A stretch of 64,000 nucleotides of DNA from Nocardia veterana NBRC 100344 (GTDB lineage Bacteria; Actinomycetota; Actinomycetes; Mycobacteriales; Mycobacteriaceae): assembly GCF_000308855.1 (NCBI RefSeq), contig NZ_BAGM01000208.1, forward strand, positions 1 through 64,000. The letters run 5' to 3'. The position numbers were made by a program, and so were the translations under genes. Below the pieces are notes generated by a model, which saw nothing but the letters and a program-made list of their open reading frames with translations, searched no databases and had not been told where the DNA came from. This document shows positions 26,454-34,419 of this stretch, one piece after another (position 1 is the first letter of the stretch; the number at the start of each line of letters is the position of its first letter).

Positions 26454-27218
26454 TCACGAGCCGATCCGCGTCCGAAGAAAGTTCTTTACTTCCGTCATCA
26501 TCCGGCCGATCGAATCGGCGACGAAAAGGACCGGCTGGCAAATACTGTCGTCGATATCGCTGGCGAGGATGTCCGCTATCCGGAACTCCCGCAGATCCGC
26601 CGTCACGAAGGATTCCATCTCGGTCACCGAGGACAGGATCGCGGCGCCGTACGCGCGGGGCCGGCCCTGCTCGGCGACCACGCCGACCTCGAGGGTGAAC
26701 CAGAACAGCCGTGCGATCGCCATCCTCGCCTCGTCGGCGGTGGCCTCGTTGGCGGCCCGTCCGAAACAGCGATACAGTTCTGCGAATTCCGGATCGGCGA
26801 GGATCACGGCATGTCCGACCAGTTCGTGGATGACGTCGGGATCCGGCGAGAACGCCTGCTCCGTCACCGGCCGCACATCCGGGGTGGCGTGCAGGATGCC
26901 GTCGGCCATCGGGCCGTAGAACAGCCGGCCGGGTTGGCTTCCGATGGCCGGTGCGAGCCGGAAACCGGTCAGCGAGACGAGCGTGCGGGAGACCTCGCCC
27001 AATTGCGGAACCCGGTCGGCGGGAAGCCGGACGAGGCGAGCGGCGTGGCGGTAGTCGGCGCAAGCGAGCTGCTCGTGCATGCTGCGAAGCGTCGCGAACA
27101 CCCGCGACCAGAGGGCGTTTTCGGCACTGCTGTAGGCGAATTCGGGCACCGGCTGCCCAGGGCGGCAGGCGCGGGCGACGCGCTCACGCTCGGACCGAAG
27201 GTCGAGACCAACCGTCAT
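26454..27218 (-). CDS. Biopterin-type aromatic amino acid hydroxylase
   Basis: A 254-aa protein of the phenylalanine/tyrosine/tryptophan hydroxylase family. The iron ligands are visible: both His in PDVIHELVGHAVIL and the Glu in LFWFTLEVGVVAEQG. Preceding GRLFYGPMADGILHATPDVR and following RAYGAAILSS also match the family. Length fits the catalytic core only, as in bacterial enzymes. It lies 71 bp upstream of the NRPS on the same strand. Position and the tyrosine-like NRPS code suggest it makes Tyr, meta-Tyr or DOPA for the NRPS; which one cannot be decided from sequence. Pterin supply would come from elsewhere. Confidence 0.9.
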   Translation of the reverse strand: MTVGLDLRSERERVARACRPGQPVPEFAYSSAENALWSRVFATLRSMHEQLACADYRHAARLVRLPADRVPQLGEVSRTLVSLTGFRLAPAIGSQPGRLFYGPMADGILHATPDVRPVTEQAFSPDPDVIHELVGHAVILADPEFAELYRCFGRAANEATADEARMAIARLFWFTLEVGVVAEQGRPRAYGAAILSSVTEMESFVTADLREFRIADILASDIDDSICQPVLFVADSIGRMMTEVKNFLRTRIGS

Positions 27219-27317
27219 CGCTATCTATCCTCTCCTCGAATTGCCTAGGTCATGCAGGTCATCACCACTCGGAATCGGCCGGCGCTGACAGTGGATCCGC
27301 TCTGTGTGCGCGAGTAC

Positions 27318-27359
27318 CCTCGCCGAATTTCTGCAAACAACGTCGCAGGGTCGGCGAGG
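27318..27359. repeat. Nested inverted repeat in the NRPS operon leader region
   Basis: CCTCGCCGA (27318-27326) pairs with TCGGCGAGG (27351-27359), with an inner CTGC/GCAG. It lies in the otherwise featureless 310-bp gap 27219-27528, between the end of the antigen-85-like gene and the hydroxylase start. It could terminate the former or act in the leader of the latter. Confidence 0.4.
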
Positions 27360-27528
27360 GTGGCATCGAAGCTGTTTTCTCGCAACATATTCGACGGACG
27401 ATTCACCGAAAAGCCGACGCTACGCGGAAGTGTCCGAAATGTACGGAACCGGATCTCCGGCGAGCTCGGGATTCGCTGTCCGGCAGGTGGTTTTCGGGGC
27501 GAAATATCCATACGTCCTGCGTCGAGGG

Positions 27529-28512
27529 TCAGGCGCCGAGCGCGGCCGCGAACATCGGCCACGAATCGTGCAGCGCGTCTTGCCAATATCCCCACGCGTG
27601 GGTTCCGGTCGGCCGGAAGACGACCTGTGCCGGCACCCCGGCGGCCTGCAACGCCGTCGCGAGTCGAGCCGTGCACCCGTTCACCACCGACTCGAACCCG
27701 CCGCCGATGACGATCCGATCGGCCAGCGCGACCGGATTGCCGGCGACATCGCGATCGGCCATCGTCTCGTGCGGGCCGGGCAGGCCGGTTCCCGTGGACA
27801 CGTAGACCTGCGTGCCACGCAAGCTGTCCGCGTGCAGGGTCGGATCATTGGCGGCCCACTCCGGATCCGCCGGCGGACCCCACATGTTGACCGGGTTCGC
27901 CCCGTAGCGCGCCACCATCATCGCCACGTACGCCTGCGCCACCGGGTCGCTGGTCTGCGCACATCCGCTGTAGGAGCCCACGGCCCGGTACACCCCGGGC
28001 GCACGCACGGCCAGGCTCAACACCGACAGCGCCGACATCGACAATCCGGCGATCGCATTGCGTCCGGTCGTGCCGAACGTCGCATCGATGACCGGCGGCA
28101 GCTCCCTGGTCAGGAAGGTTGCCCATTTATTGCGGCCCAAGGCCGGATCGTCGCGCTCCCAGTCCGTGTAGTAGCTCGCGCGACCTGCCAGCACCAGCAC
28201 GACATTCACGTTCTTGTCGGCGAAGAAGGCTGCCGCATCCGTGCGATCGAGCCACCCGGACCCGGTTTCCCCACCCTCGACACCGTCGAGCAGATACAGC
28301 GTGGGCCGGGGTGAGGAGGTGTCCGCGGGCCGCAACACACGCACCGGGACGAACCGGTCCATCGCCGGGGAATACACGTTCAGGCCGACCTGCGCGGCCA
28401 CCGGTGCGACCGGATCGGCCGCGGCGGTAGCGGCGCCCACGGCCGTCGCCGAAAGGAGCGAGACGACCACCGCGGCCAGCCACCGCGCACCTCTCCCGGA
28501 CAGGTTCGGCAT
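27529..28512 (-). CDS. Antigen 85-like mycolyltransferase/esterase, secreted
   Basis: A 327-aa protein with an N-terminal signal peptide (RWLAAVVVSLLSATAVGAAT then AAADPV). The alpha/beta esterase core has the oxyanion region YLLDGVEGGETGSGW, the nucleophile in AIAGLSMSALSVLSLA and the terminal His in PTGTHAWGYWQ. This is the pattern of trehalose mycolyltransferases (Fbp/antigen 85) and relatives in mycolic-acid bacteria. It acts outside the membrane, probably transferring mycolate to trehalose or arabinogalactan. It is unlikely to belong to the neighbouring NRPS unit, from which it is separated by 310 bp. Confidence 0.88.
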   Translation of the reverse strand: MPNLSGRGARWLAAVVVSLLSATAVGAATAAADPVAPVAAQVGLNVYSPAMDRFVPVRVLRPADTSSPRPTLYLLDGVEGGETGSGWLDRTDAAAFFADKNVNVVLVLAGRASYYTDWERDDPALGRNKWATFLTRELPPVIDATFGTTGRNAIAGLSMSALSVLSLAVRAPGVYRAVGSYSGCAQTSDPVAQAYVAMMVARYGANPVNMWGPPADPEWAANDPTLHADSLRGTQVYVSTGTGLPGPHETMADRDVAGNPVALADRIVIGGGFESVVNGCTARLATALQAAGVPAQVVFRPTGTHAWGYWQDALHDSWPMFAAALGA

Positions 28513-28679
28513 CGACCACTCCGATCTTCTCAGACCAGCAACGGTAGTCAGTCAAGCTACTACAAGGTCGAGGGCAATTCTGGATTTGCCGCCACATTGC
28601 CGAACAGGCGTCGGCCGCCGAGTCGTCGGGCTCGGCGGCCGTGAACGGTCGGCCGGTGCGGCCGGCCTCGGCGACGGGA

Positions 28680-28815
28680 TCAGGCTTGGCCGGTGTCGAT
28701 GTGGGAAATTCGGCCGCCGGAATCGACCGTGAAGCTCCACCGGGTCCGCCTCGTTCCGCCAGGTGTCGTTGCGGAAATCGGCGATGAGGGCGGATCCGGG
28801 GCCGGTTTCGACCAC
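28680..28815 (-). pseudogene. Frameshifted remnant of a SnoaL-like gene
   Basis: One frame reads GSALIADFRNDTWRNEADPV and the next reads RWSFTVDSGGRISHIDTGQA before a stop. Together they look like the last ~40 residues of an NTF2/SnoaL-like protein broken by a frameshift near 28735. The N-terminal two thirds are absent: the SDR gene ends directly upstream at 28834. The rest of the gap up to 28512 shows nothing. Confidence 0.35.
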
Positions 28816-28833
28816 CGTGGGTCGGCGCTGCCG

Positions 28834-29586
28834 TCACCGGGTGGTGTAGCCGCCATTGGCGAAGATGGTCTGGCCGGTGATCCAGCCGCCGTCGGTGACG
28901 AGGAATTCCACCAGCGGAGCAATGTCCTCGATTTCCGTCAGCCGCCCGCCCATGGCTTGCGACTTGTGGAATTCCACCCGCTCGGGGGTTTCCTGCGGGT
29001 AGAAGAACGGGGTGTCCATCGGGCCGGGCGCCACGTTGTTGACCGAAATGCCGCGGGTGGCGAATTCCTTCGCGGCGGCGCGGGTGAAGTGCTCGACCGG
29101 CGACTTCGCTCCGGCGTAGGTGGAGTAACCGTCGGTGAAGGCCGCCAGCAGGGAGGTTACGACGGTGACGATCCGGCCGCCGTCGGCGAGGCGCTTGCCC
29201 GCCTCCTGGAGGAAGAAGTACGCGGCCTTGGCATTGATGTCGAACATCGAATCGTATTCGGATTCGGTTGTTTCCACGATCGGCTTGCGCAGCACCTTGC
29301 CGACGGTGTTCACCGCGATGTCCACCGATCCGAACGCCTCGATGCCCGTATCGAACATCCGGGTGACGTTGGCGGGGACGGTCAGGTCCGCCTGGAACGC
29401 GACCGCCTCGGCGCCGGCCGCCCGCACCGCCGCCACGGTCTTGTCGGCGTCGGTCTCGCTGCTCGCGCTGTTGTAGTGGACCAGCACGTTGGCGCCGGCG
29501 GTGGCGAGGGTGGTGCTGATCAGTCCGCCCAGGTTCTTCGCTCCTGCGGCGACGATCGCCGACTTTCCTGCCAGTTTGCCCGTCAT
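28834..29586 (-). CDS. Short-chain dehydrogenase/reductase
   Basis: 250 aa from the ATG at 29586 (AAAGGG eight bases upstream). The cofactor loop is an unusual SAIVAAGAKNLGG in place of TGxxxGxG. AVNTVGKV replaces the usual NNAG. The catalytic Ser lies in TVVTSLLAAFTDGY and the Tyr-x-x-x-Lys is YSTYAGAKS. The C-terminus APGPMDTPFFYPQETPER then ITGQTIFANGGYTTR is typical. The substrate is unknown. It diverges from the HsaA-like gene across a dyad at 29677. Confidence 0.88.
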   Translation of the reverse strand: MTGKLAGKSAIVAAGAKNLGGLISTTLATAGANVLVHYNSASSETDADKTVAAVRAAGAEAVAFQADLTVPANVTRMFDTGIEAFGSVDIAVNTVGKVLRKPIVETTESEYDSMFDINAKAAYFFLQEAGKRLADGGRIVTVVTSLLAAFTDGYSTYAGAKSPVEHFTRAAAKEFATRGISVNNVAPGPMDTPFFYPQETPERVEFHKSQAMGGRLTEIEDIAPLVEFLVTDGGWITGQTIFANGGYTTR

Positions 29587-29676
29587 GGAGAGAGCCCTTT
29601 CGCGTCGCTGGTGTTCGCTTGCCACACCGACGGTAGGAGCGGGTACAACAAATGTGAAACAGCAAAATCTGACGCT

Positions 29677-29697
29677 TCGACAAGAATTGGTTGTCGA
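29677..29697. promoter_or_regulatory. Operator-like inverted repeat between SDR and HsaA-like genes
   Basis: TCGACAA-GAATTGG-TTGTCGA has two perfect 7-base arms around a 7-base spacer. It is centred in the 184-bp divergent promoter region, so one regulator could control both genes. Confidence 0.5.
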
Positions 29698-29770
29698 TCC
29701 GTGTGGCGCGTGTTCCGATGAGTAGGAGACCCACGTCACAAACGAGTCCCGAGCGGCCAAGCTGAGTTGT

Positions 29771-30955
29771 ATGTCCAACACAGTGATCGGCAATATCGAC
29801 ACCATCGCCGAGGAGATCCGCACCGGCGCCGACGAGGGTGACTCGTTGGGCCGGCTGCCCGACGACATGGCCAAGGGGCTGAAGGACGCCGGCGTCATCC
29901 GGATGCTGCAGCGCAAGAAATACGACGGCTATGAGGCGCATCCGCGAGAATTCGCCGAGACGGTGATGAAGACCGCGAGCCTCTACGGTTCCGCGGGCTG
30001 GGTGGCGGGCATCGTCGGCGTCCACCCGTGGCAGCTCGCCTTCGCCGACCCCCGAGTGCAGGAAGAGGTGCTCGGCGAGGACACCGACACCTGGATGGCA
30101 TCGCCCTATATGCCGGGCGGCGTGGCGGTCCCCGTCGACGGCGGCTATGTCATGAGCGGCCGCTGGCAGTTCTCCTCCGGCACCGATCACTGTGACTGGA
30201 TCTTTCTGGGCGCCTTGGTGGGCGACGCGGACGGCAAGCCGGTGATGCCGCCGCGGCCACTGCATGTGATCCTGCCGCGCTCGGACTACGAGATCGTGGC
30301 AGATTCCTGGGATGTGGTCGGGCTGCGCGGGACCGGCAGTAAGGACATCGTCGTGAATGCCGCGTTCATCCCCGATTACCGGGTGATGGACCAGGGCAAG
30401 GTCATCGACGGAACCGCGGCCGCGGAATACGGCGTCACTGAAACCCTCTACAAGATGCCGTGGTCGACCATGTTCCCGCTCGGCATCACCTCGGCGACGA
30501 TCGGCATCTGTGAGGGCGTCCTCGCCGCCGGCATCGACTATCAGCGAAACCGCGTGGGCGCCACCGGAACTCTGGTCAAGGACGACCCCTACGTCCTGCA
30601 CGCGCTCGGGGAATCCGCGTCCGAGATCGACGCCGCGCGGCAGCAGTTGCTGGCCAACGTGGACCGGATCTGGGATTTGGTCGACGCGGGCAAGGAGATC
30701 GATTTCGAAACACGTGCCCGCGTGCGCCGGGATCAGATCCGGTCCGCATGGCGAGCGGTGCGCGCCGCCGACGACATCTTCGACCGCGCGGGCGGTAATG
30801 CGCTGCGGATGGACAATGCGCTGCAACGGTTCTGGCGCGACGCGCACGCCGGACTGCACCACGCCATCCACGTCAGCAGCACGACCTATCACGCGTCCGC
30901 CATGGCCTCGCTGGGCGTGGAGGTGCCGCCGGGGCCCCTGCGGGTGATGATCTGA
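29771..30955 (+). CDS. HsaA-like flavin-dependent monooxygenase (acyl-CoA dehydrogenase fold)
   Basis: 394 aa, the same length as HsaA, the oxygenase of the two-component 3-HSA hydroxylase in steroid degradation. Shared segments include GSAGWVAGIVGVH, FSSGTDHCDW, DVVGLRGTGSKDIVV, YKMPWSTMFP and RFWRDAHAGLHHA. The fold is a group D flavin monooxygenase using FMNH2/FADH2 from a separate reductase, which is not present nearby. The substrate is probably a phenolic ring; steroid ring A is one possibility. Downstream lies the remnant of a C-C bond hydrolase, which is also a meta-cleavage pathway gene. Confidence 0.85.
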   Translation: MSNTVIGNIDTIAEEIRTGADEGDSLGRLPDDMAKGLKDAGVIRMLQRKKYDGYEAHPREFAETVMKTASLYGSAGWVAGIVGVHPWQLAFADPRVQEEVLGEDTDTWMASPYMPGGVAVPVDGGYVMSGRWQFSSGTDHCDWIFLGALVGDADGKPVMPPRPLHVILPRSDYEIVADSWDVVGLRGTGSKDIVVNAAFIPDYRVMDQGKVIDGTAAAEYGVTETLYKMPWSTMFPLGITSATIGICEGVLAAGIDYQRNRVGATGTLVKDDPYVLHALGESASEIDAARQQLLANVDRIWDLVDAGKEIDFETRARVRRDQIRSAWRAVRAADDIFDRAGGNALRMDNALQRFWRDAHAGLHHAIHVSSTTYHASAMASLGVEVPPGPLRVMI

Positions 30956-31241
30956 CCGCGCGACGGAATACGAGCGGACCGAAGATGGTGGTGCCGATCC
31001 CGCCGATGGTCACCCGCCGCTCGACGTGCTCCGGCGCGGCGAGTGCGAATTCCGTTGCCACGAATACGCCCATCGAGTTCCCGATGATCCGGACGGTCTC
31101 GAGTCCGAGGCCGTCCAGGAACGCGGTGACCGCCTGCTGCGCCGACATCATCGGATGTGCCGCACCGAAGTCGTCGCTGACCCCGAATCCGGGGAACCCG
31201 AGCACGAGCGTTCGGAAGCGCTGCGCGAAGGTCGGCACGTT
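30950..31241 (-). pseudogene. Truncated meta-cleavage (C-C) hydrolase remnant, HsaD-like
   Basis: About 97 codons read VPTFAQRFRTLVLGFPGFG, a helix AVTAFLDGLGLETV, then RIIGNSMGVFVATEFALAAP and EHVERRVTIGGIGTTIFGP. This is the central part of an alpha/beta hydrolase of the BphD/HsaD family, including the GNSMG nucleophile elbow. The oxyanion-loop N-terminus (GGGPG) and everything after strand six, including acid and His, are missing. Its 3' end runs into the end of the HsaA-like gene. It is a decayed gene. Confidence 0.6.
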
Positions 31242-31329
31242 GCCAGCGGCCGATGATTTCGTCCCGCCGTTTCCGGACCGGTGATTCCCACGGTCGCAGA
31301 ACAGTTCGCCGGCGGCTAGCCTTCGGGCC

Positions 31330-32370
31330 ATGACTCAGCCGAGGAAACCACGTCCGGTGGTTGTGAAGCTGCTCCTCGGAGCCGCGTTCATCGCACTGCT
31401 CGTCGGCGGCGCGGCGACGGTCGTGGGTGCGACGAGCATGGTCTCGGACCCGGACGCGGCCCCGACCTGTGACGGCAAGATCATGTCCGCCGGCGACAGA
31501 TGTGATGTCCTTCGTGGCGGATCCACGGTCGACTCCTATACCTACGAGGAGAAGATCGACCGGCAGCATGGAAACAAGGAACACGCGGGCGACACGCTCA
31601 CCATCGGCCTCACCGTGATGACGGTGAGTCTGTTCGCCGGGGTGCTCGTCGAGGTGGCGTTCCGGCGGTCCGGTCGCAAAAAGCTCGCTGTGGCCACCAC
31701 TCCGGCATCGGGGCCGCCACCGGTTACCGCGCCGGATATGGGCGCGCCGGCATCCCCGGTGCGTGCGACCGGGTCGCGGCGCGGCGCGTATCGCGTGATG
31801 ATCGCCGGCGCCGCGGGGGTTGTCTGCGCGGCGTTGGCGGTAGCGGTGGCCGCGGTGGCTATTCACCTGGGTGACTCGCATTCCACCCCGACGTCGCTCC
31901 GCGGGTCCGTAACCGCCACCGGCAAGGTGAACGGTCCCGATGTCGCCGACCTGCGGCGCGCCATGCCCGCGGCGCTTCGTGCACGCTCGCAATGCCGGTC
32001 GCCGGGCAGCATGGATCGGGAAAGTTTCGTCACCAGCAGTGCCACCTGTTATCTGCCGTCGGACAGTCCGTTGATAAGGGGCCTGGTCGCCGTGCCGTCA
32101 CTGGGCCATATCGTCCACGCGGCAATCGTGTCGAGTCCCGCGTCTTACCGCTATCGAGTGCAGCAATCGCCGAGCGACCGCGTGGTGCGCGACGACGGCG
32201 CGGTGTTCGCAGTATTCGCGGTGTTCGAAGGGTTGGGCGGGCAATCCGATCCGCCGGAGTTGGCCAACAGCCTTCGGTGCCTCGATCTGCGGACCGGACT
32301 TTTCATCGTGGTGAATACTGTCAACAACGAGCACGACGCCGCCACATTGGTCGGCCGGGCCGGATTCTAG
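31330..32370 (+). CDS. Hypothetical membrane protein
   Basis: 346 aa. TM segments lie near residues 11-33, 90-110 and 155-180. Between the first two is a small extracytoplasmic loop (TCDGKIMSAGDRCDV). The C-terminal ~165 residues are probably exposed and resemble no family I recognise, although layout and Pro-rich linker (PASGPPPVTAPDMGAPA) are like nocardial/mycobacterial conserved membrane proteins. It stands alone: its start is 89 bp from the hydrolase remnant. Confidence 0.7.
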   Translation: MTQPRKPRPVVVKLLLGAAFIALLVGGAATVVGATSMVSDPDAAPTCDGKIMSAGDRCDVLRGGSTVDSYTYEEKIDRQHGNKEHAGDTLTIGLTVMTVSLFAGVLVEVAFRRSGRKKLAVATTPASGPPPVTAPDMGAPASPVRATGSRRGAYRVMIAGAAGVVCAALAVAVAAVAIHLGDSHSTPTSLRGSVTATGKVNGPDVADLRRAMPAALRARSQCRSPGSMDRESFVTSSATCYLPSDSPLIRGLVAVPSLGHIVHAAIVSSPASYRYRVQQSPSDRVVRDDGAVFAVFAVFEGLGGQSDPPELANSLRCLDLRTGLFIVVNTVNNEHDAATLVGRAGF

Positions 32371-32940
32371 AGCGGTCGAAAGGATTCGACCCGGTGACCA
32401 ACTGGCCTGAGCTGCCGGCCGCTCGCGCTGCCGGAACCCGCTGACCGGATGCGAAGACAGGGCTACAAACTCCGCCCGATGATCAGCTTCATGCTCGGCG
32501 AGAGTCGACAAAACGCCTGGTGAGAGGCGGTTTCGTGCCCAACATCGCCCGAAATCTCCGCGGGGTCTTCCCCGTCCTGACCTGGCAATTCTCATCGCGT
32601 CCCATTGAGACACGAGAGGATGACGGGACGGCGTCGATACCCCTACGGGGTACGAGGGCGATCGGCTCACCTCTGGAGGCAGGCTGGTCGGCGTGTCGAA
32701 TTGCGACACGCCGACAAAATTCCTGACCAGCAATCGACTGGCAAATCCGTTCTCTTCATGGCTCGACGTGATGGCACGCCGGGTTTGTGCGAGTCCGGCG
32801 GTGCTTGGCATTCCGTGGTCTGCCAGACCGCGCTCTTCGAAGGTCGCCGCCGGCGTAAGGCATGTGCACACCAACATCACCGAGCGGGTAGAGGAGGGGG
32901 TGTTCGCGAGGCATGCCGGTGGTGCCGTGCCGAGCCCGGC
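32371..32940. other. Gene-poor gap
   Basis: 570 bp between the membrane-protein gene and the Lsr2-like gene. Open frames here lack family features and ribosome-binding sites, and no tRNA-like fold was found. It may be relic DNA at the edge of the accessory region. Confidence 0.5.
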
Positions 32941-33273
32941 CTAGCTTGCCTTGTTGTATGCCTCGATGATGTCGGCTTGGATTCGTCCGCGGCTGGAGAC
33001 GTTGTAGCCGTTGTTTTCGCCCATTCGCGAATTGCGCCCGTCTTCTGCTGGTCGGCCGTGGCCCGCGTAGTCGTCTTCGCCTTGCCGGGGAATTCGGCCG
33101 ACCTTGCGGGCGGGGTCGGTCCACTGCTCGAACGCGCTGCGGAGTTTGCGTGCGTTCTTGTTCGAGAGATCGATCTCGTACTCGACGCCGTCGAGGCTGA
33201 ACGAGACCGTCTCTTCGGCTTTCGATTTGCCGTCGAAGTCGTCGATCAGCTCGAGGATGACCTTCTTCGCCAC
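32941..33273 (-). CDS. lsr2: Lsr2-type nucleoid-associated protein with a frameshifted middle
   Basis: 110 aa from a GTG at 33273 (ATGGAGGACC upstream). The N-terminal dimerisation domain is normal (AKKVILELIDDFDGKSKAEE, GVEYEIDLSNKNARKLRSAF), and the C-terminal AT-hook-like NNGYNVSSRGRIQADIIEAY is intact. Residues ~63-86 are not Lsr2-like. Read one frame over, the same DNA gives GKAKTTTRATAD and, a few codons on, TGAIREWAK, the expected linker and DNA-binding helix. Two opposite single-base shifts, at a 4-G run (33087-33090) and a 4-T run (33014-33017) of the plus strand, explain this. The product may have lost DNA binding, or the sequence contains two errors. Confidence 0.85.
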   Translation of the reverse strand: MAKKVILELIDDFDGKSKAEETVSFSLDGVEYEIDLSNKNARKLRSAFEQWTDPARKVGRIPRQGEDDYAGHGRPAEDGRNSRMGENNGYNVSSRGRIQADIIEAYNKAS

Positions 33274-33635
33274 GCGGCGGTCCTCCATACTTTGGCGAAA
33301 CACGTTGCGAAACTAACCAACGCAGCAGGATCCCTCCTGTCTACGTGGACGTCGGCTACTTCCTTGCCTCGTGGGGGCGACGTGGCCAGATTGCCCACCG
33401 GCTTTCACGCGCGGGTGGCCGCTGGCTCGAAGCAGCTGGGACCGGCTAGTTGGCGGTCCGGAATTCGATCGAGCGCCCCAGGGTGTCGCCGGACGGCTGA
33501 GGGAACCACTCGTCGACGGGCGCCTGGTGCGCTTGCCGCGGCGCGCCGACACGAAGCCAACACGCCGAGCGCGCGTAACGGCGGCCACTGCCCGCCGAAA
33601 CACTCCCTGTTCACTCAATCCGAAAGGACTCATCT
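33274..33635. other. Divergent intergenic region
   Basis: 362 bp between the Lsr2-like gene and the small secreted-protein gene. It must contain both promoters, but no clear dyad or hairpin is visible. Confidence 0.45.
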
Positions 33636-33905
33636 GTGAAACTCCGCAACCTGATCGGCACTGCCGCCGTCGCGGTGGCTGCGACCGGCGCACTCTACGG
33701 AACCGCCAGTGCCACGCCGTCGTATATCGATTCCGGTTCCGCCGGAAGCGGTTCCGCTGACGGAGCAAGCGATGGTGGCGGCACGCTGTGCGGCGACGGC
33801 ACCGTGAGCCCGAGCACCGGACCGGGCACGTGCTCGCATCACGGCGGTGAGCAGAAGAACCAGGGGCACGTCCATCACGGTGGCGGCGGCCACGGTCGTC
33901 GATAG
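33636..33905 (+). CDS. Small secreted DUF3761-like protein
   Basis: 89 aa from a GTG at 33636 (AAAGGA upstream). A signal peptide (LIGTAAVAVAATGALYGTAS then ATP) is followed by a Gly/Ser-rich mature part with LCGDGTVSPSTGPGTCSHHG. This Cys-DGT ... TCSHHGG pattern is that of DUF3761, a short secreted domain of unknown role. It ends in a His/Gly-rich tail (GHVHHGGGGHGRR), possibly metal-binding. The stop codon is directly followed by the next gene's ATG. Confidence 0.75.
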   Translation: MKLRNLIGTAAVAVAATGALYGTASATPSYIDSGSAGSGSADGASDGGGTLCGDGTVSPSTGPGTCSHHGGEQKNQGHVHHGGGGHGRR

Positions 33906-34319
33906 ATGCGACTGGGCATCGGCGGGCGCGTGATGGGCGTCCGGATGGGGGTGTCAACGCGAGGTTTCGGCGTTGGTGTCGGTCCGTTGTCTGCTGGTAG
34001 CGGCTGGGGTGGTCACCGACGCGGTCGCGGACGGCGATCGTCGTCATCATCGGCCGGCGGCTGCTTGCCCGCGCTCGGATTACTGTTCGTGGGCTGCCTC
34101 GCACTGGCCGCCGTGCTCTGGCTCGTCGAATGGCCGTATCTACTCGGAACGTGGCTCATCGTCCAGGCCGGCGCACACAATCCGTCGACAGCTCGCACGC
34201 TGATGGGTTGGACGTTCGAGGCCCCATATCTGGCGTTCTTCGCGATGATGGCGATCGGCTGGATAGCTGAGGCGATGAAGCCGCCACGACCGCAGCCGAT
34301 GCCGCCGTACGCTGGATAG
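33906..34319 (+). CDS. Small membrane protein with glycine-rich N-terminus
   Basis: A 137-aa protein whose ATG abuts the preceding stop. The first 45 residues (VSTRGFGVGVGPLSAGSGWG) recall short Gly-rich proteins common in actinomycete genomes and their phages. Two TM helices follow (LPALGLLFVGCLALAAVLWL and APYLAFFAMMAIGWIA), and a Pro-rich tail ends it. Function unknown. A strong stem-loop terminator comes immediately after. Confidence 0.65.
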   Translation: MRLGIGGRVMGVRMGVSTRGFGVGVGPLSAGSGWGGHRRGRGRRSSSSSAGGCLPALGLLFVGCLALAAVLWLVEWPYLLGTWLIVQAGAHNPSTARTLMGWTFEAPYLAFFAMMAIGWIAEAMKPPRPQPMPPYAG

Positions 34320-34326
34320 CCGAAAG

Positions 34327-34355
34327 CGTTGCTGGACAACTCTTGTCCAGCAACG
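34327..34355. terminator. Perfect 13-bp stem, 3-base loop
   Basis: CGTTGCTGGACAA-CTC-TTGTCCAGCAACG is a perfect hairpin, flanked by AAAG and CCTTT. It lies 8 bp after the stop at 34319, so it ends the two-gene small-protein unit. Confidence 0.8.
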
Positions 34356-34419
34356 CCTTTCAGACGTGCACCCAGAGGGTTGTCTACCTGCGTACGTTAT
34401 CGATCCGCGGCCAGGTGCC

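Noticed and set aside
28127..30892. A ~920-codon minus-strand frame across the SDR and HsaA-like genes
   Set aside because: It crosses three real genes in other frames and has low-complexity Arg/Gly/Asp composition without domains.
32098..32880. A 260-codon minus-strand frame spanning the end of the membrane-protein gene and the following gap
   Set aside because: Most of it is antisense to the 31330 gene, and the rest lacks coding features.
32371..33640. Integration site or prophage edge near the Lsr2-like gene
   Set aside because: No tRNA gene, attachment repeat, integrase or phage structural gene could be found nearby.
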